Assembly (NCBI RefSeq): GCF_003641205.1
Contig: NZ_CP032762.1
Location: forward strand, 2,728,001 to 2,792,000
Direction of reading: 5' to 3'
Length of the DNA: 64,000 bases
Source: Rhodococcus sp. P1Y
GTDB lineage: Bacteria; Actinomycetota; Actinomycetes; Mycobacteriales; Mycobacteriaceae
Part shown: positions 39,456 through 53,405 of the stretch, in pieces
Layout of the letters: every line of letters begins with the position of its first letter
Position numbering within the stretch: the first letter of the stretch is position 1
Translations under genes and position numbers: made by a program
The notes under the pieces: model-generated
What the model was told of the DNA's origin: nothing
What the model saw: only the letters and a program-made list of their open reading frames with translations
Database searches by the model: none

Positions 39456-42400
39456 ATGGTTGTCGGTCAAGGCGCCGATAGGGCGCTGTCGATTACCGAC
39501 GTGCCGTGGATCGTCGCAGACGTTGCCGAGATCGATCCGGGGCGGACGGCACTCGCCTTCGGGTCCGTTCGTGTTTCGTTCGGTCATCTGCGAAAGCACC
39601 TCGAGAAGCTCGACACCGCAATGGGCGGCGCTCTCGGACCGGAGTCGCTTGTTCCACTCGTCATAGCCGAAGTTGCCCCGACAGCCCTGGAATCGGATGA
39701 CGGCGCCCTCGATCGGGCAGTGAACTCTCTCCTGGTAGACGCCGCGGCGGTCCTCGGTCTGGACACATCCGGTGTGGCCGAGACTGGGCAGGGCCAGGTG
39801 TTGCTCGACGCATTCGAAGCGCAGGTCGATCGTCACCCCGACCGTGTTGCACTTCGGTTCGGCGGACAAGAGCTCACCTACGGCGAGTTGGAACGACGTT
39901 CTAACCGCGTCGCGCGATTTCTGGTGACTCGCGGGGTCGGTCCGAACCGGACGGTAGGCCTCGCACTTCGGCGGTCGATCGACCTCGTGGTCGGAATGTA
40001 CGGGATTGTGAAGGCAGGCGGCGCCTACGTCCCGCTCGATCCTGACCATCCCGAGGAACGACTCGAGTACGTCCTGAGCATTGCGCGACCGTTGCTGATT
40101 CTCGGCAACGAGGACAGCGCAGCGCGGCTCCCGGCGTCTGTGCGAACCGTGGACATACGTTCGGCGGAGATCGCCGGGCTGGGTGGCAGCAGGTTGGGAG
40201 ACGACGAGCGTAGGTCACCGACACGCCCCGATGATCTTGCGTATGTGATCTTCACATCCGGATCCACCGGTCGCCCCAAGGGCGTCGCCGTTCCCCACTC
40301 CGCGGTCACGGCCAATTTGAACTGGCGCCAGAACCGGTATTCGTTGAACGAGGACGACGTCGTACTCCAGAAGACTCCGTTCACGTTCGATGTGTCTGTC
40401 TGGGAGTTCTTCTGGCCCCTCGGAGTCGGGGCCACGCTCGTGGTGGCAGAACCCGATGCTCACCGCGATCCCGATCACCTGGCCGCGTTGATCGACAGTT
40501 CCGGCGCGACGGTGGTGCATTTCGTACCGTCGATGCTCGCGGTGTTCGTCGACGCGCCTTCGGTTGCCGACCTCACCACGCTTCGTTTCGTCTTCGCGTC
40601 GGGTGAAGAACTGACCCTCGGAACCGCACGTCGATTCGGCGAACGACTCGACGCCGAGCTTCACAACCTCTACGGGCCGACCGAAGCCGCAATCGACGTC
40701 ACCCACCATCGAGTCCTCCCGGCCCCGCTGTCCGTCCCCATCGGTACGGCCGTGGACGACACCGAACTGCGTGTCCTGGACGCTTCGCTCGGACCTGTCC
40801 CACCGGGTGCAGTCGGCGAGCTCTACATCACGGGGGTCCAACTCGCGCGGGGCTACCTGGGGCGGCCGCACACGACTGCGGAGCGATTCGTCGCGGATCC
40901 ATTTGGGTCGGGTACCCGGATGTACCGCACCGGAGATTTGGTCAAAACCGACGAGCACGGCTCCCTGATCTACCTCGGTCGTACCGATACTCAGATCAAG
41001 CTTCACGGACTGCGCATCGAGCCGGGCGAGATCGAGGCTGTGCTCGAGCGTTCTGCGGCTGTCTCGCAGAGCGCTGTAGCGGTGCGAGGTGACCGACTGG
41101 TCGGGTATCTCGTTCCCGCTCGAGACAGCGTGCTGGACGTCTCCGAGCTGTGGTCTTCGATGCGGGTTGCGTTACCCGACTACATGGTGCCCGCCGCGTT
41201 GATGGTTCTCGACACGATGCCGTTGGGAGCGTCGGGAAAGCTCGATCGCGGTGCGCTACCGGAACCGGCCGAACAGCACGCGTCCTACGACCCACCGTCG
41301 ACGGACGTCGAGATGGTCGTCGCGTCCGAGTTCGTTGCGATTCTCGGCGTGGACCGAGTCGGACGTGACGACGACTTCTTCGCGCTCGGCGGCAACTCGC
41401 TCACCGCAACCCGCCTCGTGTCTCGTCTCAACAGTCGGTACGGCGTGAAAGCTCCGGTTCGCGAATTCTTCGACGCCGCGACCGTGGCGCAGTGGGCGAG
41501 GCTGCTCGAGTCCGCCGATCCCGCCGACGCGGCAGCGGTGCGCCTCGGGGCGGTGCCCTGGCCGGAGAGAATTCCGCTGTCTCCCGCGCAGCAGCGAATG
41601 TGGTTCCTCAACCGATTGGATCCCGAATCGTCGGCGGACAACATCTCGCTGGTCGTTCGAATGGCAGGACGGCTCGACGTCGCCGCTCTGCGGGCTGCGG
41701 TGATCGATCTGGTCAACCGTCATGCCCCTCTGCGCACCCGCTATCCGGAAGTGAACGGCGTCGGCATCCAAGATGTCGGGGCACGTGATGGGTGGGGAAT
41801 CGATTGGGTTGTTGCGCGCAGCGGTCAGGACGAGCTTCTCGGCGACATCGTCGCGACGGTGAACATGCCGTTCGACGTGTCTTCGGCGCCGCCGTTTCGA
41901 GTCAGACTGTTCGAGCTCACGGATCTCGAACACATCCTGGTCGTGGTCGTGCATCACATTGCCGCCGACGGTTTTTCGATGGTACCCATCGCCCGGGACG
42001 TCATGATCTCCTACACAGCGCGTGCGGGAGGACGCGTACCCGACTGGCGGCCGCTCGAAGTCGAGTACCCGGACTACTCGCTGTGGCAGAAAGCGTTGCT
42101 GGGCTCGTCGGACGATCCGCACTCGATGATGTCGGTGCAGGAGCAGTTCTGGGCCACCGCATTGTCGGGGCTCGAAGAGCAGATCGATCTTCCGCTCGAC
42201 ATGCCGCGTCCCGTCCTGTGGTCGGGCCGCGGCAGCACACATGCTCGTACGATCGACTCGGACACCCATGCGACACTCGTGCAGCTCGGTCGCGCGCGCG
42301 GCGCAACATTGTTCATGGTGGTTCATGCTGCCTTGTCGGTGTTGTTGTCGCGGTTGTCCGGCAGCGACGACATCGCGGTGGGTACGCCCGTCGCAGGACG

Positions 42401-45400
42401 TGGTGAGGCTGTTCTCGACGACGTGATCGGAATGTTCGTCAACACCCTGGTTTTGCGTGTCCGACTGCAGAATTCGTGGCGGTTCGACGAGGTTCTGGCC
42501 GGTGTTCGCGAGACGGATCTCGCCGCGTTCGCCCATGCGGACGTGCCGTTCGAGCGCGTCGTGGAGGTCGTGGACCCAGTTCGCTCGCACGGACGTCAGC
42601 CTCTCTACCAGGTGTCGATGACGTTCCGGGACGTCGGGTTCACCCATTTCCAGCTGGACGGTCTCACCGTCGATCCAGTCGACGTCGACGTGTCCATGGC
42701 AAAGGTGGATCTCGATTTCGCGGTAACCGAACACGTTGGGGCACAGGGTGAACCTGCCGGGCTGAGTATCGAGACCACGTACGCCAGCGACCTGTTCGAA
42801 GACTCGACGGTCGAAAACATCTCTCGACGTCTGGTCGCGGTGCTCGAGGCCGTTGCCGAGGACCCATCGGTGATCGTCGGCGACATCGAGCTGGCCGACG
42901 AAGCCGAGTCCGAGTCGTTGATCGGCGATGTCAATTCCACGTACCGCGAGGTGGATCCGTCGGCGACGCTCGTGTCGATGTTCGAGGCGCAGGTCGCGAA
43001 GTCTCCGAATGCGATCGCCCTGACGTACGAAGGGGATTCGCTGACGTACGCGCAGTTCGACGCCCGCGTGGAGCGTCTCGCTCGATTCCTCGTCGCCGAG
43101 GGTGTGGGGCCGGAAACTGCTGTTGCGGTGGCGATGCGGCGATCGTTCGATCTGATGGTGGCCATCTATGCCGTCGTTCGCGCGGGGGGTGCCTACGTTC
43201 CCGTCGATCCCGAACAACCGACGGAACGAGTGGAGTACATTCTTCGAACGTCCGGGGCGGTCACCGTGCTGTCGACCACTCGCGACGAGTTCGAATCGTC
43301 CATCGCCAGTGTCGTTTTCGTCGACGACGAGTCATTCGACGCGGACGCGCGTCTGCGCCCGACGGTCCGAGCAACGCCTGCGTCCGCCGGACCCGGCAAC
43401 GCTGCATACGTGCTGTTCACTTCCGGTTCGACTGGCAAGCCGAAGGGCGTGGCCGTCGATCATCGTGCGATCGTCAATCGACTGGTCTGGATGCAGGAGG
43501 AGTATCGACTACGTTCCGACGACGTGGTCGTGCAGAAGACTCCGGTGACGTTCGACGTGTCGGTGTGGGAGTTGTTCTGGCCGTTGCAGGTCGGTGCTCG
43601 GTTGGTTATCGCACGCCCGGACGGCCACCGGGATCCGACCTATCTCGCGGAGTTGATGGATACCGAACGAGTGACGGTCGTACACTTCGTGCCGTCGATG
43701 GCCGCGGTCTTCGCCGCCGAAGCCAAGGCGAAACGTGCGGACGCTCTCCGATTGCTGTTCGCCTCGGGTGAAGCGCTGCCGCCTGCCACCGCACGGGCGC
43801 TCAGACGGGCCGTGACCGACGTGCGGGTCGTCAATCTTTACGGCCCGACCGAGGCCGCGGTGGACGTGACCTTCCACGAATTCACCGGGTCCGACGTCGC
43901 GACAGTTCCGATAGGTCTGCCGGTGTTCAACACCAGGGTCTACGTTCTCGACAACCGGCTACGTCCGGTAGTGATCGGTGTAGTCGGTGAGTTGTACCTC
44001 GCTGGTGCGCAGTTGGCTCGCGGTTACGTGAGTAGACCGGACCTCACCTCCGACCGATTCGTCGCCGATCCGTTCGACGTGTCGGGCGGGCGTCTGTACC
44101 GCACAGGAGATGTCGTGCGGTGGACACCGGGCGGGGAACTCGAATACGTCGGGCGCATCGATCACCAGGTCAAATTGCGAGGCTTGCGGATCGAACTCGG
44201 TGAAATCGAGTCCGCGCTCCTGGCCGACAGTTCGGTGTCACAGGCGGTCGTGATCGTTCGAAGCGAACGGCTCGTCGCCTACGTGGTGCCTGCGCGTGGA
44301 ACCGCGGTGGACACCGATCTCCTGCGCGGTCGTGTGGGCTCGAGCCTCCCGGCGTACATGGTTCCGGCGGTCGTGTTGGTTCTGGATGCGCTCCCGATCT
44401 CCGCGTCGGGCAAGTTGGACCGAAAAGCGCTCCCGCAACCGATCTTCGAAGTCCGGGCTTTTCGTCAGCCGACTACGCACACCGAACAGGTGATCGCGAA
44501 GGTCTTCGGCGAGATGCTGGGTGTGGACGAACCGGGCCTCGACGACGACTTCTTCGCGCTCGGTGGCAATTCCCTGGTGGCGACGCAGGTGGTTTCCCGC
44601 ATCGGTGCCGTCCTGGACACGCGCGTTCCCGTCCGTGCCATATTCGACACTCCGACGGTTGCCGGGTTGGCAGCATCGATGGAAGGCACGATCGGTGTCG
44701 GTGGACGAATTCCCCTTGTAGCGGGGCGTCGACCTCGTCGTGTACCGCTGTCGCTTGCCCAGCAGCGGATGTGGTTTCTCGACAAGTTCGAACCGAATTC
44801 CGCTGCGTACAACATTCCCATCGTCGTTCGGCTCGACGGCGGTCTCGAGGTCGACGCATTGCGGTCTGCGATCGACGACGTGCGACGTCGACACGAGTCA
44901 CTCCGAACCATCTATCCCGAGTCCGATGGGGTTGGCTACCAGGTGGTGGCACCGATCGAGTCGAGTCCCTTCGTGCTCGGAGTGTCCCACTGCTCCGAGG
45001 GCGATGCGCTGACGAGAATCCGAGAACTCGTCACCGAGGGCTTCGCGCTTGCGCACGTCGCACCGTTCCGAGCGCACCTGTATCGACTGGGAGACGATCG
45101 GGACATCCTCGCGGTGGTGGTGCATCACATCGCTGCCGACGGGTTCTCGATGGGCCCGTTGATCCGCGATATCGTCGCTGCCTACTCGGCGCGGGCAACC
45201 GGGCGGGAACTCGACTGGGAACCGCTGACCGTGCAGTACGCCGACTACGCCGTGTGGCAGCGTGAGATGCTCGGTGACCAGTCCGACCCCGATTCGCTGA
45301 TCAGTACTCAGATCCGTTTCTGGACTCGGGAACTCGATGGCATCTCCGACTATCTCGACTTGCCTACCGATCACCCTCGGCCATCGATCCCTTCCGAACG

Positions 45401-48400
45401 CGGTGCCGTGCATGCGTTCTCCGTCAACGGCGCGCTACACAGATCGGTGGTGGCGCTCGGGCTGGAGATCGGATGCACGCCGTTCATGATCGTGCATGCG
45501 GCGTTCGCGATACTTCTTGCGCGGTTGTCCAGCAGTCAGGACATCGCCATCGGCACTCCGATCGCCGGTCGCGGAGAACGTGAGTTGGACGATGTGATCG
45601 GAATGTTCGTCAACACGCTCGTTCTTCGTACGGAAATCCGGGACGACGCGACCGCGGAAGAAATTCTGTCATCGGTTCGCGAAACAGATCTCGACGCGTT
45701 CGCGCATGCCGACATACCGTTCGAGAGGTTGGTGGAAGTACTCGATCCGCCACGTTCGACGACACGTCAACCTCTGTTCCAGGTCATGCTGGCTTTCCAG
45801 AACCTCGGCCGAAGTACTGCAGAGTTACCGGGTATCAGAGCAGCGGGCGTCGAACTCGAAACCGGTTTGTCGAAATTCGATCTGTATCTGACGATGTCGG
45901 AAGAGTTCGACAGTTCGGGCGAGCCGCTCGGTATGCTCGCCCAGTTTCTCTACCTCACCGACTTGTTCGACGAGTCCACCGTAGCGGCGGCCGGCGAGCG
46001 TTTCCTGCGGATCCTGGAGACGATCGTGACCGATCGGTTGGTCGTCGTAGGGGACATCGACATCCTCAGCGGTGTGGAAGTCGACGCTGTCGTGGGGGAG
46101 ACTGCCCGAATCGAGCGTCCGTGCACCGACGAACTGTTGCTCGACCGGTTCCACGAGCAAGCGGCCACGTCGCCTGACGCTGTTGCGATCACGTACGAAG
46201 ACCGGTCGATGTCGTATGGCGAGTTCGCGATACGCGTCGAGACGCTTGCTCGAACTCTGAACGCGGCCGGCGTCGGCGCCGAAAGTGCTGTCGCAGTGGT
46301 CATGAATCGGTCGCCGGAACTGGTGGTCGCGATCTACGCGATCGTGTCCGCGGGCGCGGCGTACGTACCGATCGATCCTCACCAACCGATGGACCGCGTG
46401 CGTTACCTCGTGGACACTGCGAATGTGTCGCTGGCTCTGGTCACTTCGCCCGACGACCTCACTGGTATCGACGTTCCTGTCGTCGTGGTGAACGACTCGG
46501 CCCGGAATTTCGCAGTGGATGTGCAGGTGGGGGATGCCCGGCCACGAGATCGCGTGCACCCGGACAACGCGGCTTACGTGCTCTTCACTTCCGGATCCAC
46601 CGGTCGGCCCAAGGGCGTCGTAGTCAGTCACCGCGCCATCGTCAACCGGTTGAACTGGATGCAGTCCGAGTACCGACTCTCGAACGACGACGTGGTGATC
46701 CTCAAAACCCCGGTCACGTTCGACGTGTCACTGTGGGAATTGTTCTGGCCGTTGCAGACCGGGGCTCGGATGGTGATCGCAAGGCACGATGGGCACCGCG
46801 ATCCGGCCTATCTCGCCCGTGTACTCGAGGCGAACGCCGTCACCGTCGCGCATTTCGTTCCCTCGATGCTGGCCGTGTTCGCAGCGGAACCCGCGGCTCC
46901 GCTGAACACGTCGCTCCGTCGCATTTTCGCCTCGGGCGAGGCGCTCCCGGTATCGACGGCCCGTGCGCTGAAGTCGGTGCTGCCGTCGGTATTCCTGGCG
47001 AACCTGTACGGTCCGACCGAAGCAGCGGTCGACGTGACCTTCCACGAATTCGTACCCACCGACCAGGTGAGCATTCCAATCGGCCTACCGGTGACCGGCA
47101 CCCGTGCCTACGTCCTGGACGGCCGTTTGCATCCCGTGCCGTCAGGGGTCGTCGGGGAGCTGTATCTGGCCGGAGTTCAGTTGGCCAGAGCATACGCGTC
47201 GAGACCCGACTTGACCTCGGAGCGATTCGTTGCCGACCCGTTCGATCTCGACGGCGGCAGGCTATACCGCACGGGCGACCTCGTTCGGCGGAACCCGAGC
47301 GGCGAGTTGGACTATGTCGGCCGCCGCGACTTCCAGGTCAAGTTGCGCGGGCAGCGTATCGAGTGCGGGGAGGTAGAAGCTGCGCTGGATCGGCACCCGC
47401 ATGTTCACCGCAGTGTGGTCGTTCTTCGATCGGACGCCACGATGGGCGACGTGTTGGTCGGGTACGTCGTGCCGAGAGCGGGAACGACGGTGGATCCGGC
47501 CGCGGTTCGGGCGTCTCTGGGAGACCTGGTGCCGGACTACATGGTGCCGGCGGTCGTGGTCGTTCTGGACCGAATGCCTCTCGGCTCGAACGGAAAACTC
47601 GATCGACGAGCACTGCCTGCCCCAGTGTTCGAAGTCAAGGTGTACCATCCGCCATCCACGCCAGTCGAAGAACTCGTCGCCGGAACTTACGGAGATCTAC
47701 TCGGAGTGGACAGGGTCGGTCTCGACGACGAATTCTTCGGTCTCGGCGGCAATTCGTTGATCGCCACGCGCGTTGTCGCCCGGCTCGGCACCGCCCTGGG
47801 GCGCGAAATTCCGCTTCGGCTCCTGTTCGAAGCCCCTGGGGTCGAAGCGCTTGCCGCACGGGTCGAGTCGGAGTCCGGCGGCGCCCGTCGTCCGCCCATC
47901 GGTGTGCGTCGGTCCGGCGTCGGCCCGGTTCCGTTGTCGCTCGCGCAACAGAGAATGTGGTTTCTGAACAGGCTCGAGCCTGAGTCTGCAGCACACAATG
48001 TTCCGGTGACGATCCGTCTGACCGGTCGGCTCGACACATCGGCGTTCGCTGCCGCGTTTGCGGATGTAGTTGCGCGGCACGACATATTGAGAACCGTGTA
48101 CCCGGATGTCGACGGTGTCGGTAGTCAGGTGATCCGTACCGTCGAATCGAGACCGGTAGTACTGGCGGTTCGCGATGTCGAGTCGGCGTCGGCCATGGAT
48201 CAGGTGCTGACGATGGTGTCGACAGGCTTCGACGTAACAGCCGAGGTACCGATTCGCGCGGCGCTGCTGCGTGAATCGGACGCAGAGCACGTCCTCGTGG
48301 TCGTGGCACATCACATTTCCATCGACGGATTCTCGATCGCCCCGCTGACCCGAGATATCGTGCGTGCGTACGCAGCTCGTAAGTCGGGTCGGATTCCCGG

Positions 48401-51400
48401 ATGGGAACGTCCATCGGTGCAATATGCAGATTACGCAGTCTGGCAGCGCGAGCTCCTCGGTTCGAACGACGATGCGTCGTCGATCGCGTCGACGCAGACC
48501 GCGTTCTGGATCGACCGTCTCTCCGGCCTGCCCCCCGAGATCGACCTCCCCACCGACCGTTCCAGACCGGCGACGCAGTCGAATCGTGCCGCCGCCGTGT
48601 CGATACCGATAGATGCATCGCTTCGAGCGAAGGTGACTTCGTTCGCACACGAAGCACGTGCGACGCCGTTCATGGTCTTGCATGCGGCGCTGGCCCTGCT
48701 ATTAGGGAGGCTGTCGGACACTGACGACGTCGCGATCGGAACGCCGGTCGCAGGACGCGGGAACGCCGTTCTCGACGACGTCATCGGAATGTTCGTGAAC
48801 ACTCTTGTGCTGCGCACTCCCGTAGATCCCAGGCGCACGTTCTCCGCCTTGGTCTCGGGGACACGGGATGCCGATCTTGCCGCGTTCGCTCACGCGGACA
48901 TTCCGTTCGAAGAGGTCGTCGATGCGCTCGACCCGCCTCGCGCACACGGGCGTCATCCGTTGTTCCAGGTCATGTTCACCTTCCAGAACCTCGGTCGAGC
49001 ACAACTGGAATTGCCCGACCTGACGATCAGTGCGATCGAGTTCGAGACGGCGTCGGCAAAGTTCGATCTACAGGTGACGGCGTCCGACTCGCATGACGCG
49101 GCCGGGGGAGTGTCGGGTTGGGATATCGAATTCCTGTATGCGACAGACCTGTTCGATCATTCGACCGTCGAGCGAATTGCAGCCGGGTTCGGCTCGTTGC
49201 TCTCAGGTGTCCTCGAGGCCCCGGACCGACCGGTCGGCGATGTCGACTCGATGCCGAGTTCCGAGCGCGAGACACTGGTGAATCGATGGAGCGAGACCGC
49301 TCCTGCTGCGACGACGGCGATCGACACCGTTGGGCGATCGGCGGAGACGCTTGTCGACAGGTTCCAGGCGACCACCCGGTCCTGGCCTGACCGTGTGGCG
49401 GTGCGATTCGAAAGCACGACCATGTCGTACGACGAATTGGGTCGCCGTGTCGACCTTCTTGCCCGTCGACTCATAGCGGTCGGCGCGGGGCCCGAGACAC
49501 TGGTCGCCGTCGCGTTGCCCCGCTCACCCGACCTGATCGTGGCGCTGCTGGCGGTGACGACCTCGGGTGCCGGGTATCTACCCGTCGACCCCACGTATCC
49601 GCCCGAGCGCATCGAGTTCCTGGTCGCCGATGCCGGTCCTATTGCCGTCCTTGCCGACGCGCCCAGTGAGTACTTCGGCGACGTTCCCCTGATACGTCCG
49701 AACGTGGGGCACCCGACGAGTGAGCACCTCGGTGTCGTCACGGACGTCGAAAGGCATTCGCCGCTGGCCCCAACCAACCTCGCCTATGTGATCTACACGT
49801 CGGGATCCAGCGGAACACCCAAGGGTGTCGGGGTAACCCACAGGAACGTCCTCGAACTCTTCGACAACTCCGACTCGACATTTCGTTTCGACGAAAACGA
49901 TGTGTGGACGATGTTCCACTCCTACGCTTTCGATTTCTCGGTGTGGGAAATGTGGGGTGCGTTGCTGCACGGCGGGACTCTCGTCGTGATCGACTACTAC
50001 ACGTCTCGATCACCGGAGGCATTCCGCACGGTTCTCGAGACCGAGAACGTCACCGTGTTGAACCAGACACCGTCCGCTTTTCACCTGTTGGCCGAAGTCG
50101 ATCGTGTTCTGCCGCCGGTCGCACTGTCGTTGCGTTACATCTTGTTCGGTGGCGAGGCGCTTGCGCCGTCCCGGTTGAAGAGTTGGTTCGAACGCCACGG
50201 CGACGGACTGGACGGCGGCGGCTTGGTCGGCGGCGGGGGACCTCGATTGGTCAACCTGTACGGGATCACCGAGACCACCGTGCACGTATCGATCAGACCC
50301 CTGACCGCGCGAGACATCGGTCCGGCGTCGATCATCGGTCGTCCGATACCGGGTCTGCGCGTCTACGTACTCGATCGGCGCCTTCGGCCCACGCCGATCG
50401 GGGTCGCAGGCGAACTGTATGTGGCGGGCGGTCAGGTCGCTCGCGGATACCGGGGCAGGACGGGCCTGTCGGCGACGCGATTCGTCGCCGATCCTTTCGG
50501 CCGACCCGGCGGGCTGCTGTATCGCACCGGCGACAGGGCACGATGGCTTCCGACCGAGACGACGGGCGAACTGGAGTACCTCGGAAGAGCCGACGACCAG
50601 GTGAAGATCCGCGGTTTCCGGATAGAACTCGGTGAAGTCCACGCGGCGGTCTCGGCGCAGCCAGGGGTGACGTCCTCGGCGGTCGTCGTTCGGGACGTTC
50701 CGCCCGGGGGTGCGCAGCTCGTCGCGTACGTCGTGGTCGATGGCAACCATCGACTCGAGGAGCTTCGGCGAGGCGTCGAACAGCGGGTCCCCGACTACAT
50801 GGTGCCGTCGGCGTTCGTCGCCATCCAAGCGATCCCCTTGACGGTCAACGGCAAACTGGACAGTCGCGCGCTGCCACCTCCGGTGCTGGTCGAATCCGAA
50901 TTCCGCGCTCCGTCGAACCCTGTCGAAGAGATAGTGGCCGGCGTGTACGCGGAAGTGCTCGGGCTCGATCGTGTCGGTGCGGACGACGACTTCTTCACGC
51001 TCGGTGGCAATTCGTTGATAGCCACCCGAGTGGTCTCTCGCCTCGGTGCGGCACTCGATACAGTCGTTTCCGTCCGACTTCTGTTCGAGACGGCGACAGT
51101 GGCGGACCTTGCGGCTCGACTCGAATCTGCCGTCGGCGCCGGCGGACGACGTGCGCTTGTCGCACGTTCCAGGCCCGAGATCGTTCCTCTGTCCTACGCG
51201 CAGCAGCGGATGTGGTTGTTGGGCAGGCTGGATCCGACGTCGTCGACGTACAACATCCCCTTCGCTCTGAGGATCACCGGGATGCTGGACACGGGGGCGC
51301 TCGCGCTCGCGGTCGCCGACGTGATCACGCGGCATGAGTCGCTGCGCACGCGCTATCCAGAAGTGAACGGCCATGGAACGCAGGAAATCACACCTGCCGA

Positions 51401-53360
51401 GGATCTCGAACTGGACCTGCGCCCTGAGAAAGTGGACCTGGCAGACCTGGAGGGCCGCCTGCGCGTACTGTTTGCAACCGCCTTTGACGTCACCGCTGCA
51501 CCACCGCTGCTCGTGCATCTACTCGAGCTGTCACACGACGACCATGTGTTCGTCCTTGTGGCGCATCACGTTGCTGCAGACGGGTATTCGGCCGGCCCGC
51601 TCACACGTGACCTGATGACTGCGTACGCCGCCCGTTCGCTGAGGCAACTCCCGGGGTGGAATCCGCTCGAGATTCAGTACGCCGACTTCGTGCTGTGGCA
51701 GAGGGAGGTGCTGGGCGACGAGGAGGATCCCGCATCCATCATTGCGGTGCAGATGCAGTTTTGGCGCAGCACCCTGGCGGGCCTGAGCGAGCAACGGAGT
51801 CTGGTCACGGACCGGCCTCGGACGGTGAAGCGGACGAGCGACGGTGCAGCTCACGAATTCGTGGTCGACACGGACTTACTGGCGTCTCTCGAAGGCACCG
51901 CTCACGATCACAATGCTTCGCTGTTCATGGCTTTGCATGCCGCGGTCGTGATCCTGCTCGGCCGGATGTCGGGCGACGAGGATGTCGCAGTCGGAACTCC
52001 CGTAGCAGGACGCGGCGAGCCTGCGCTCGACGAGATCGTCGGAATGTTCGTCAACACACTGGTGCTGAGAACGCGAGTGCAGTCGGATGTGACCGTGGCC
52101 GAGGTTCTCAGCGCGGTGCGCGATACGGATCTCGATGCTTTCGCTCACTCCGACATCCCGTTCGACCGGGTCGTCGACCTGCTCGACCCTCCGCGGTCCT
52201 CGTCGAGATCGCCGTTCTTCGACGTTGTTGTCGCCCTGCAGAACCTCGGAACGACGCGACTGTCGCTCCCCGATGTGGCGATCACAGGGCTGGACACAGC
52301 GGACCACGCTGCGAAGTACGACCTGCAGTTGGTGTTCTCCGAGACGCAGTCGACGGTCGGCGACCCGACGTTGACCTGCACGATGATCTACTCGACCGAC
52401 TTGTTCGACAGAGCCACGATCGAGGTCTTGGCCGAGAGGCTGGACACCGTGCTGCGGGTAGTAGCCCTGGAACCGAACACCGTCGTGGGTGACATCGACG
52501 TCTCGGCCGGCGAGGTCGGGCCGTCGCCTGCAGGCTCGGCCGAAGGGGATCGGCATTCGACGAGGCGGACTGTGGCGCAAGTGTTCGACGAGGCCGTCGA
52601 AGCCGAGGTGGAGGCTCCCGCGATCGTGACCGGAGCGGGGGAGACCAGCTATCTTCAGCTGTCCGACAGAAGTTCGCAACTCGCGCGATTCCTCGCTGCG
52701 CGGGATGTGGGACCGGGAGACCTCGTTGCCATCGAACTGCCGGTATCGGTCGATTTCGTTGTTGCGTCGTGGGCCGTGTGGTTGTGCGGCGCAGCAGTGT
52801 GGTTCGGCAATGGAAATGCTGTCGACGCGGGCACCCCACATGCTCAGTTCGTTCTGACCAAGAATCCAAGTCCGAATTCGGCCGACACTTCGACCGTCAT
52901 CGATCTGGGCGATGCAGAGATCGCAGCGAGTGTTGCGTCGTACTCGCCTCGGCCGATCGACTACGCGTCGCGGACTCGTCTTCTCGGACCGAACGACGTC
53001 GCGTTCGTGGTGGTGGACGGGACCGCAGTATCGAGGTTGTCGCACGCCGAGGCGGTGGAGCGAGCCGAGCGGTACAGGCGCGCGTGGAATGTCGACTACG
53101 ACTCCCGGCTGTGGATTGCAGGTGGGTCGCAGGTCGCAGATGCGGGCCCGTGGGATGGCTTGGGGCTACTGGTTGCGGCCGCGGCTGGCGCCGCTGTCGT
53201 TTCTATCGCTTCGACCGCGTCGAACGAGGCGGTGGAACAAGCATGGGTCACGCACCTCGTGGCGCCATCTTCCCAGCAGCCCCACGATGTCGAGTCGGTC
53301 GTCGATCACGTCGTACGGTTGGACGCGACCAGGCCGGCTCCGTGGGAGGCAGAAGGCTGA
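39456..53360 (+). CDS. NRPS D, four A-T pairs, predicted Ser-Ser-Ser-Thr
   Basis: I chose ATG 39456 (4634 residues) because GGGAGGG lies 10 bases upstream; an in-frame GTG at 39384 lacks a ribosome site. The N-terminus (about 13-75) resembles the first 60 residues of an A domain and is followed by a complete A1. Order: A remnant, A1 (SGSTGRPKG 267), T1 (645), C2 (708), A2 (1320), T2 (1702), C3 (1767), A3 (2378), T3 (2764), C4 (2828, HHISIDG 2951), A4 (3448), T4 (3849), C5 (3914, HHVAADG 4037), then a degenerate half A domain (4369-4634). Pocket residues are DVWHFSLID, DVWHFSLVD and DVWHFSLVD (serine type) and DFWNLGLVH (threonine-like). The layout and the last module parallel NRPS A, so the two genes look like duplicates. 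There is no thioesterase; a partner starting with an A domain (B or C) should follow. Confidence 0.95.
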   Translation: MVVGQGADRALSITDVPWIVADVAEIDPGRTALAFGSVRVSFGHLRKHLEKLDTAMGGALGPESLVPLVIAEVAPTALESDDGALDRAVNSLLVDAAAVLGLDTSGVAETGQGQVLLDAFEAQVDRHPDRVALRFGGQELTYGELERRSNRVARFLVTRGVGPNRTVGLALRRSIDLVVGMYGIVKAGGAYVPLDPDHPEERLEYVLSIARPLLILGNEDSAARLPASVRTVDIRSAEIAGLGGSRLGDDERRSPTRPDDLAYVIFTSGSTGRPKGVAVPHSAVTANLNWRQNRYSLNEDDVVLQKTPFTFDVSVWEFFWPLGVGATLVVAEPDAHRDPDHLAALIDSSGATVVHFVPSMLAVFVDAPSVADLTTLRFVFASGEELTLGTARRFGERLDAELHNLYGPTEAAIDVTHHRVLPAPLSVPIGTAVDDTELRVLDASLGPVPPGAVGELYITGVQLARGYLGRPHTTAERFVADPFGSGTRMYRTGDLVKTDEHGSLIYLGRTDTQIKLHGLRIEPGEIEAVLERSAAVSQSAVAVRGDRLVGYLVPARDSVLDVSELWSSMRVALPDYMVPAALMVLDTMPLGASGKLDRGALPEPAEQHASYDPPSTDVEMVVASEFVAILGVDRVGRDDDFFALGGNSLTATRLVSRLNSRYGVKAPVREFFDAATVAQWARLLESADPADAAAVRLGAVPWPERIPLSPAQQRMWFLNRLDPESSADNISLVVRMAGRLDVAALRAAVIDLVNRHAPLRTRYPEVNGVGIQDVGARDGWGIDWVVARSGQDELLGDIVATVNMPFDVSSAPPFRVRLFELTDLEHILVVVVHHIAADGFSMVPIARDVMISYTARAGGRVPDWRPLEVEYPDYSLWQKALLGSSDDPHSMMSVQEQFWATALSGLEEQIDLPLDMPRPVLWSGRGSTHARTIDSDTHATLVQLGRARGATLFMVVHAALSVLLSRLSGSDDIAVGTPVAGRGEAVLDDVIGMFVNTLVLRVRLQNSWRFDEVLAGVRETDLAAFAHADVPFERVVEVVDPVRSHGRQPLYQVSMTFRDVGFTHFQLDGLTVDPVDVDVSMAKVDLDFAVTEHVGAQGEPAGLSIETTYASDLFEDSTVENISRRLVAVLEAVAEDPSVIVGDIELADEAESESLIGDVNSTYREVDPSATLVSMFEAQVAKSPNAIALTYEGDSLTYAQFDARVERLARFLVAEGVGPETAVAVAMRRSFDLMVAIYAVVRAGGAYVPVDPEQPTERVEYILRTSGAVTVLSTTRDEFESSIASVVFVDDESFDADARLRPTVRATPASAGPGNAAYVLFTSGSTGKPKGVAVDHRAIVNRLVWMQEEYRLRSDDVVVQKTPVTFDVSVWELFWPLQVGARLVIARPDGHRDPTYLAELMDTERVTVVHFVPSMAAVFAAEAKAKRADALRLLFASGEALPPATARALRRAVTDVRVVNLYGPTEAAVDVTFHEFTGSDVATVPIGLPVFNTRVYVLDNRLRPVVIGVVGELYLAGAQLARGYVSRPDLTSDRFVADPFDVSGGRLYRTGDVVRWTPGGELEYVGRIDHQVKLRGLRIELGEIESALLADSSVSQAVVIVRSERLVAYVVPARGTAVDTDLLRGRVGSSLPAYMVPAVVLVLDALPISASGKLDRKALPQPIFEVRAFRQPTTHTEQVIAKVFGEMLGVDEPGLDDDFFALGGNSLVATQVVSRIGAVLDTRVPVRAIFDTPTVAGLAASMEGTIGVGGRIPLVAGRRPRRVPLSLAQQRMWFLDKFEPNSAAYNIPIVVRLDGGLEVDALRSAIDDVRRRHESLRTIYPESDGVGYQVVAPIESSPFVLGVSHCSEGDALTRIRELVTEGFALAHVAPFRAHLYRLGDDRDILAVVVHHIAADGFSMGPLIRDIVAAYSARATGRELDWEPLTVQYADYAVWQREMLGDQSDPDSLISTQIRFWTRELDGISDYLDLPTDHPRPSIPSERGAVHAFSVNGALHRSVVALGLEIGCTPFMIVHAAFAILLARLSSSQDIAIGTPIAGRGERELDDVIGMFVNTLVLRTEIRDDATAEEILSSVRETDLDAFAHADIPFERLVEVLDPPRSTTRQPLFQVMLAFQNLGRSTAELPGIRAAGVELETGLSKFDLYLTMSEEFDSSGEPLGMLAQFLYLTDLFDESTVAAAGERFLRILETIVTDRLVVVGDIDILSGVEVDAVVGETARIERPCTDELLLDRFHEQAATSPDAVAITYEDRSMSYGEFAIRVETLARTLNAAGVGAESAVAVVMNRSPELVVAIYAIVSAGAAYVPIDPHQPMDRVRYLVDTANVSLALVTSPDDLTGIDVPVVVVNDSARNFAVDVQVGDARPRDRVHPDNAAYVLFTSGSTGRPKGVVVSHRAIVNRLNWMQSEYRLSNDDVVILKTPVTFDVSLWELFWPLQTGARMVIARHDGHRDPAYLARVLEANAVTVAHFVPSMLAVFAAEPAAPLNTSLRRIFASGEALPVSTARALKSVLPSVFLANLYGPTEAAVDVTFHEFVPTDQVSIPIGLPVTGTRAYVLDGRLHPVPSGVVGELYLAGVQLARAYASRPDLTSERFVADPFDLDGGRLYRTGDLVRRNPSGELDYVGRRDFQVKLRGQRIECGEVEAALDRHPHVHRSVVVLRSDATMGDVLVGYVVPRAGTTVDPAAVRASLGDLVPDYMVPAVVVVLDRMPLGSNGKLDRRALPAPVFEVKVYHPPSTPVEELVAGTYGDLLGVDRVGLDDEFFGLGGNSLIATRVVARLGTALGREIPLRLLFEAPGVEALAARVESESGGARRPPIGVRRSGVGPVPLSLAQQRMWFLNRLEPESAAHNVPVTIRLTGRLDTSAFAAAFADVVARHDILRTVYPDVDGVGSQVIRTVESRPVVLAVRDVESASAMDQVLTMVSTGFDVTAEVPIRAALLRESDAEHVLVVVAHHISIDGFSIAPLTRDIVRAYAARKSGRIPGWERPSVQYADYAVWQRELLGSNDDASSIASTQTAFWIDRLSGLPPEIDLPTDRSRPATQSNRAAAVSIPIDASLRAKVTSFAHEARATPFMVLHAALALLLGRLSDTDDVAIGTPVAGRGNAVLDDVIGMFVNTLVLRTPVDPRRTFSALVSGTRDADLAAFAHADIPFEEVVDALDPPRAHGRHPLFQVMFTFQNLGRAQLELPDLTISAIEFETASAKFDLQVTASDSHDAAGGVSGWDIEFLYATDLFDHSTVERIAAGFGSLLSGVLEAPDRPVGDVDSMPSSERETLVNRWSETAPAATTAIDTVGRSAETLVDRFQATTRSWPDRVAVRFESTTMSYDELGRRVDLLARRLIAVGAGPETLVAVALPRSPDLIVALLAVTTSGAGYLPVDPTYPPERIEFLVADAGPIAVLADAPSEYFGDVPLIRPNVGHPTSEHLGVVTDVERHSPLAPTNLAYVIYTSGSSGTPKGVGVTHRNVLELFDNSDSTFRFDENDVWTMFHSYAFDFSVWEMWGALLHGGTLVVIDYYTSRSPEAFRTVLETENVTVLNQTPSAFHLLAEVDRVLPPVALSLRYILFGGEALAPSRLKSWFERHGDGLDGGGLVGGGGPRLVNLYGITETTVHVSIRPLTARDIGPASIIGRPIPGLRVYVLDRRLRPTPIGVAGELYVAGGQVARGYRGRTGLSATRFVADPFGRPGGLLYRTGDRARWLPTETTGELEYLGRADDQVKIRGFRIELGEVHAAVSAQPGVTSSAVVVRDVPPGGAQLVAYVVVDGNHRLEELRRGVEQRVPDYMVPSAFVAIQAIPLTVNGKLDSRALPPPVLVESEFRAPSNPVEEIVAGVYAEVLGLDRVGADDDFFTLGGNSLIATRVVSRLGAALDTVVSVRLLFETATVADLAARLESAVGAGGRRALVARSRPEIVPLSYAQQRMWLLGRLDPTSSTYNIPFALRITGMLDTGALALAVADVITRHESLRTRYPEVNGHGTQEITPAEDLELDLRPEKVDLADLEGRLRVLFATAFDVTAAPPLLVHLLELSHDDHVFVLVAHHVAADGYSAGPLTRDLMTAYAARSLRQLPGWNPLEIQYADFVLWQREVLGDEEDPASIIAVQMQFWRSTLAGLSEQRSLVTDRPRTVKRTSDGAAHEFVVDTDLLASLEGTAHDHNASLFMALHAAVVILLGRMSGDEDVAVGTPVAGRGEPALDEIVGMFVNTLVLRTRVQSDVTVAEVLSAVRDTDLDAFAHSDIPFDRVVDLLDPPRSSSRSPFFDVVVALQNLGTTRLSLPDVAITGLDTADHAAKYDLQLVFSETQSTVGDPTLTCTMIYSTDLFDRATIEVLAERLDTVLRVVALEPNTVVGDIDVSAGEVGPSPAGSAEGDRHSTRRTVAQVFDEAVEAEVEAPAIVTGAGETSYLQLSDRSSQLARFLAARDVGPGDLVAIELPVSVDFVVASWAVWLCGAAVWFGNGNAVDAGTPHAQFVLTKNPSPNSADTSTVIDLGDAEIAASVASYSPRPIDYASRTRLLGPNDVAFVVVDGTAVSRLSHAEAVERAERYRRAWNVDYDSRLWIAGGSQVADAGPWDGLGLLVAAAAGAAVVSIASTASNEAVEQAWVTHLVAPSSQQPHDVESVVDHVVRLDATRPAPWEAEG
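52560..53357 (+). other. Degenerate half adenylation domain at the C-terminus of NRPS D
   Basis: About 265 residues after the last C domain keep the outline of an A-domain N-terminal part ([20 protein letters not shown]) but lack the TSGSTG loop and everything from A5 on. The counterpart of the loop region is [19 protein letters not shown]. The matching structure at the end of NRPS A suggests a kept function such as docking to an A-starting partner. Confidence 0.8.
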
Positions 53361-53370
53361 GGGCCTGACG

Positions 53371-53398
53371 TTCGTTCGATCGGGGGCGCGTGAACGAA
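53371..53398. terminator. Possible hairpin between convergent genes NRPS D and lipase
   Basis: TTCGTTC and GAACGAA form a 7-base stem around a 14-base loop in the 45-base gap between the convergent stops. There is no T-run. It may end transcription on both strands but is weak. Confidence 0.3.
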
Positions 53399-53405
53399 AT
53401 GCCGG

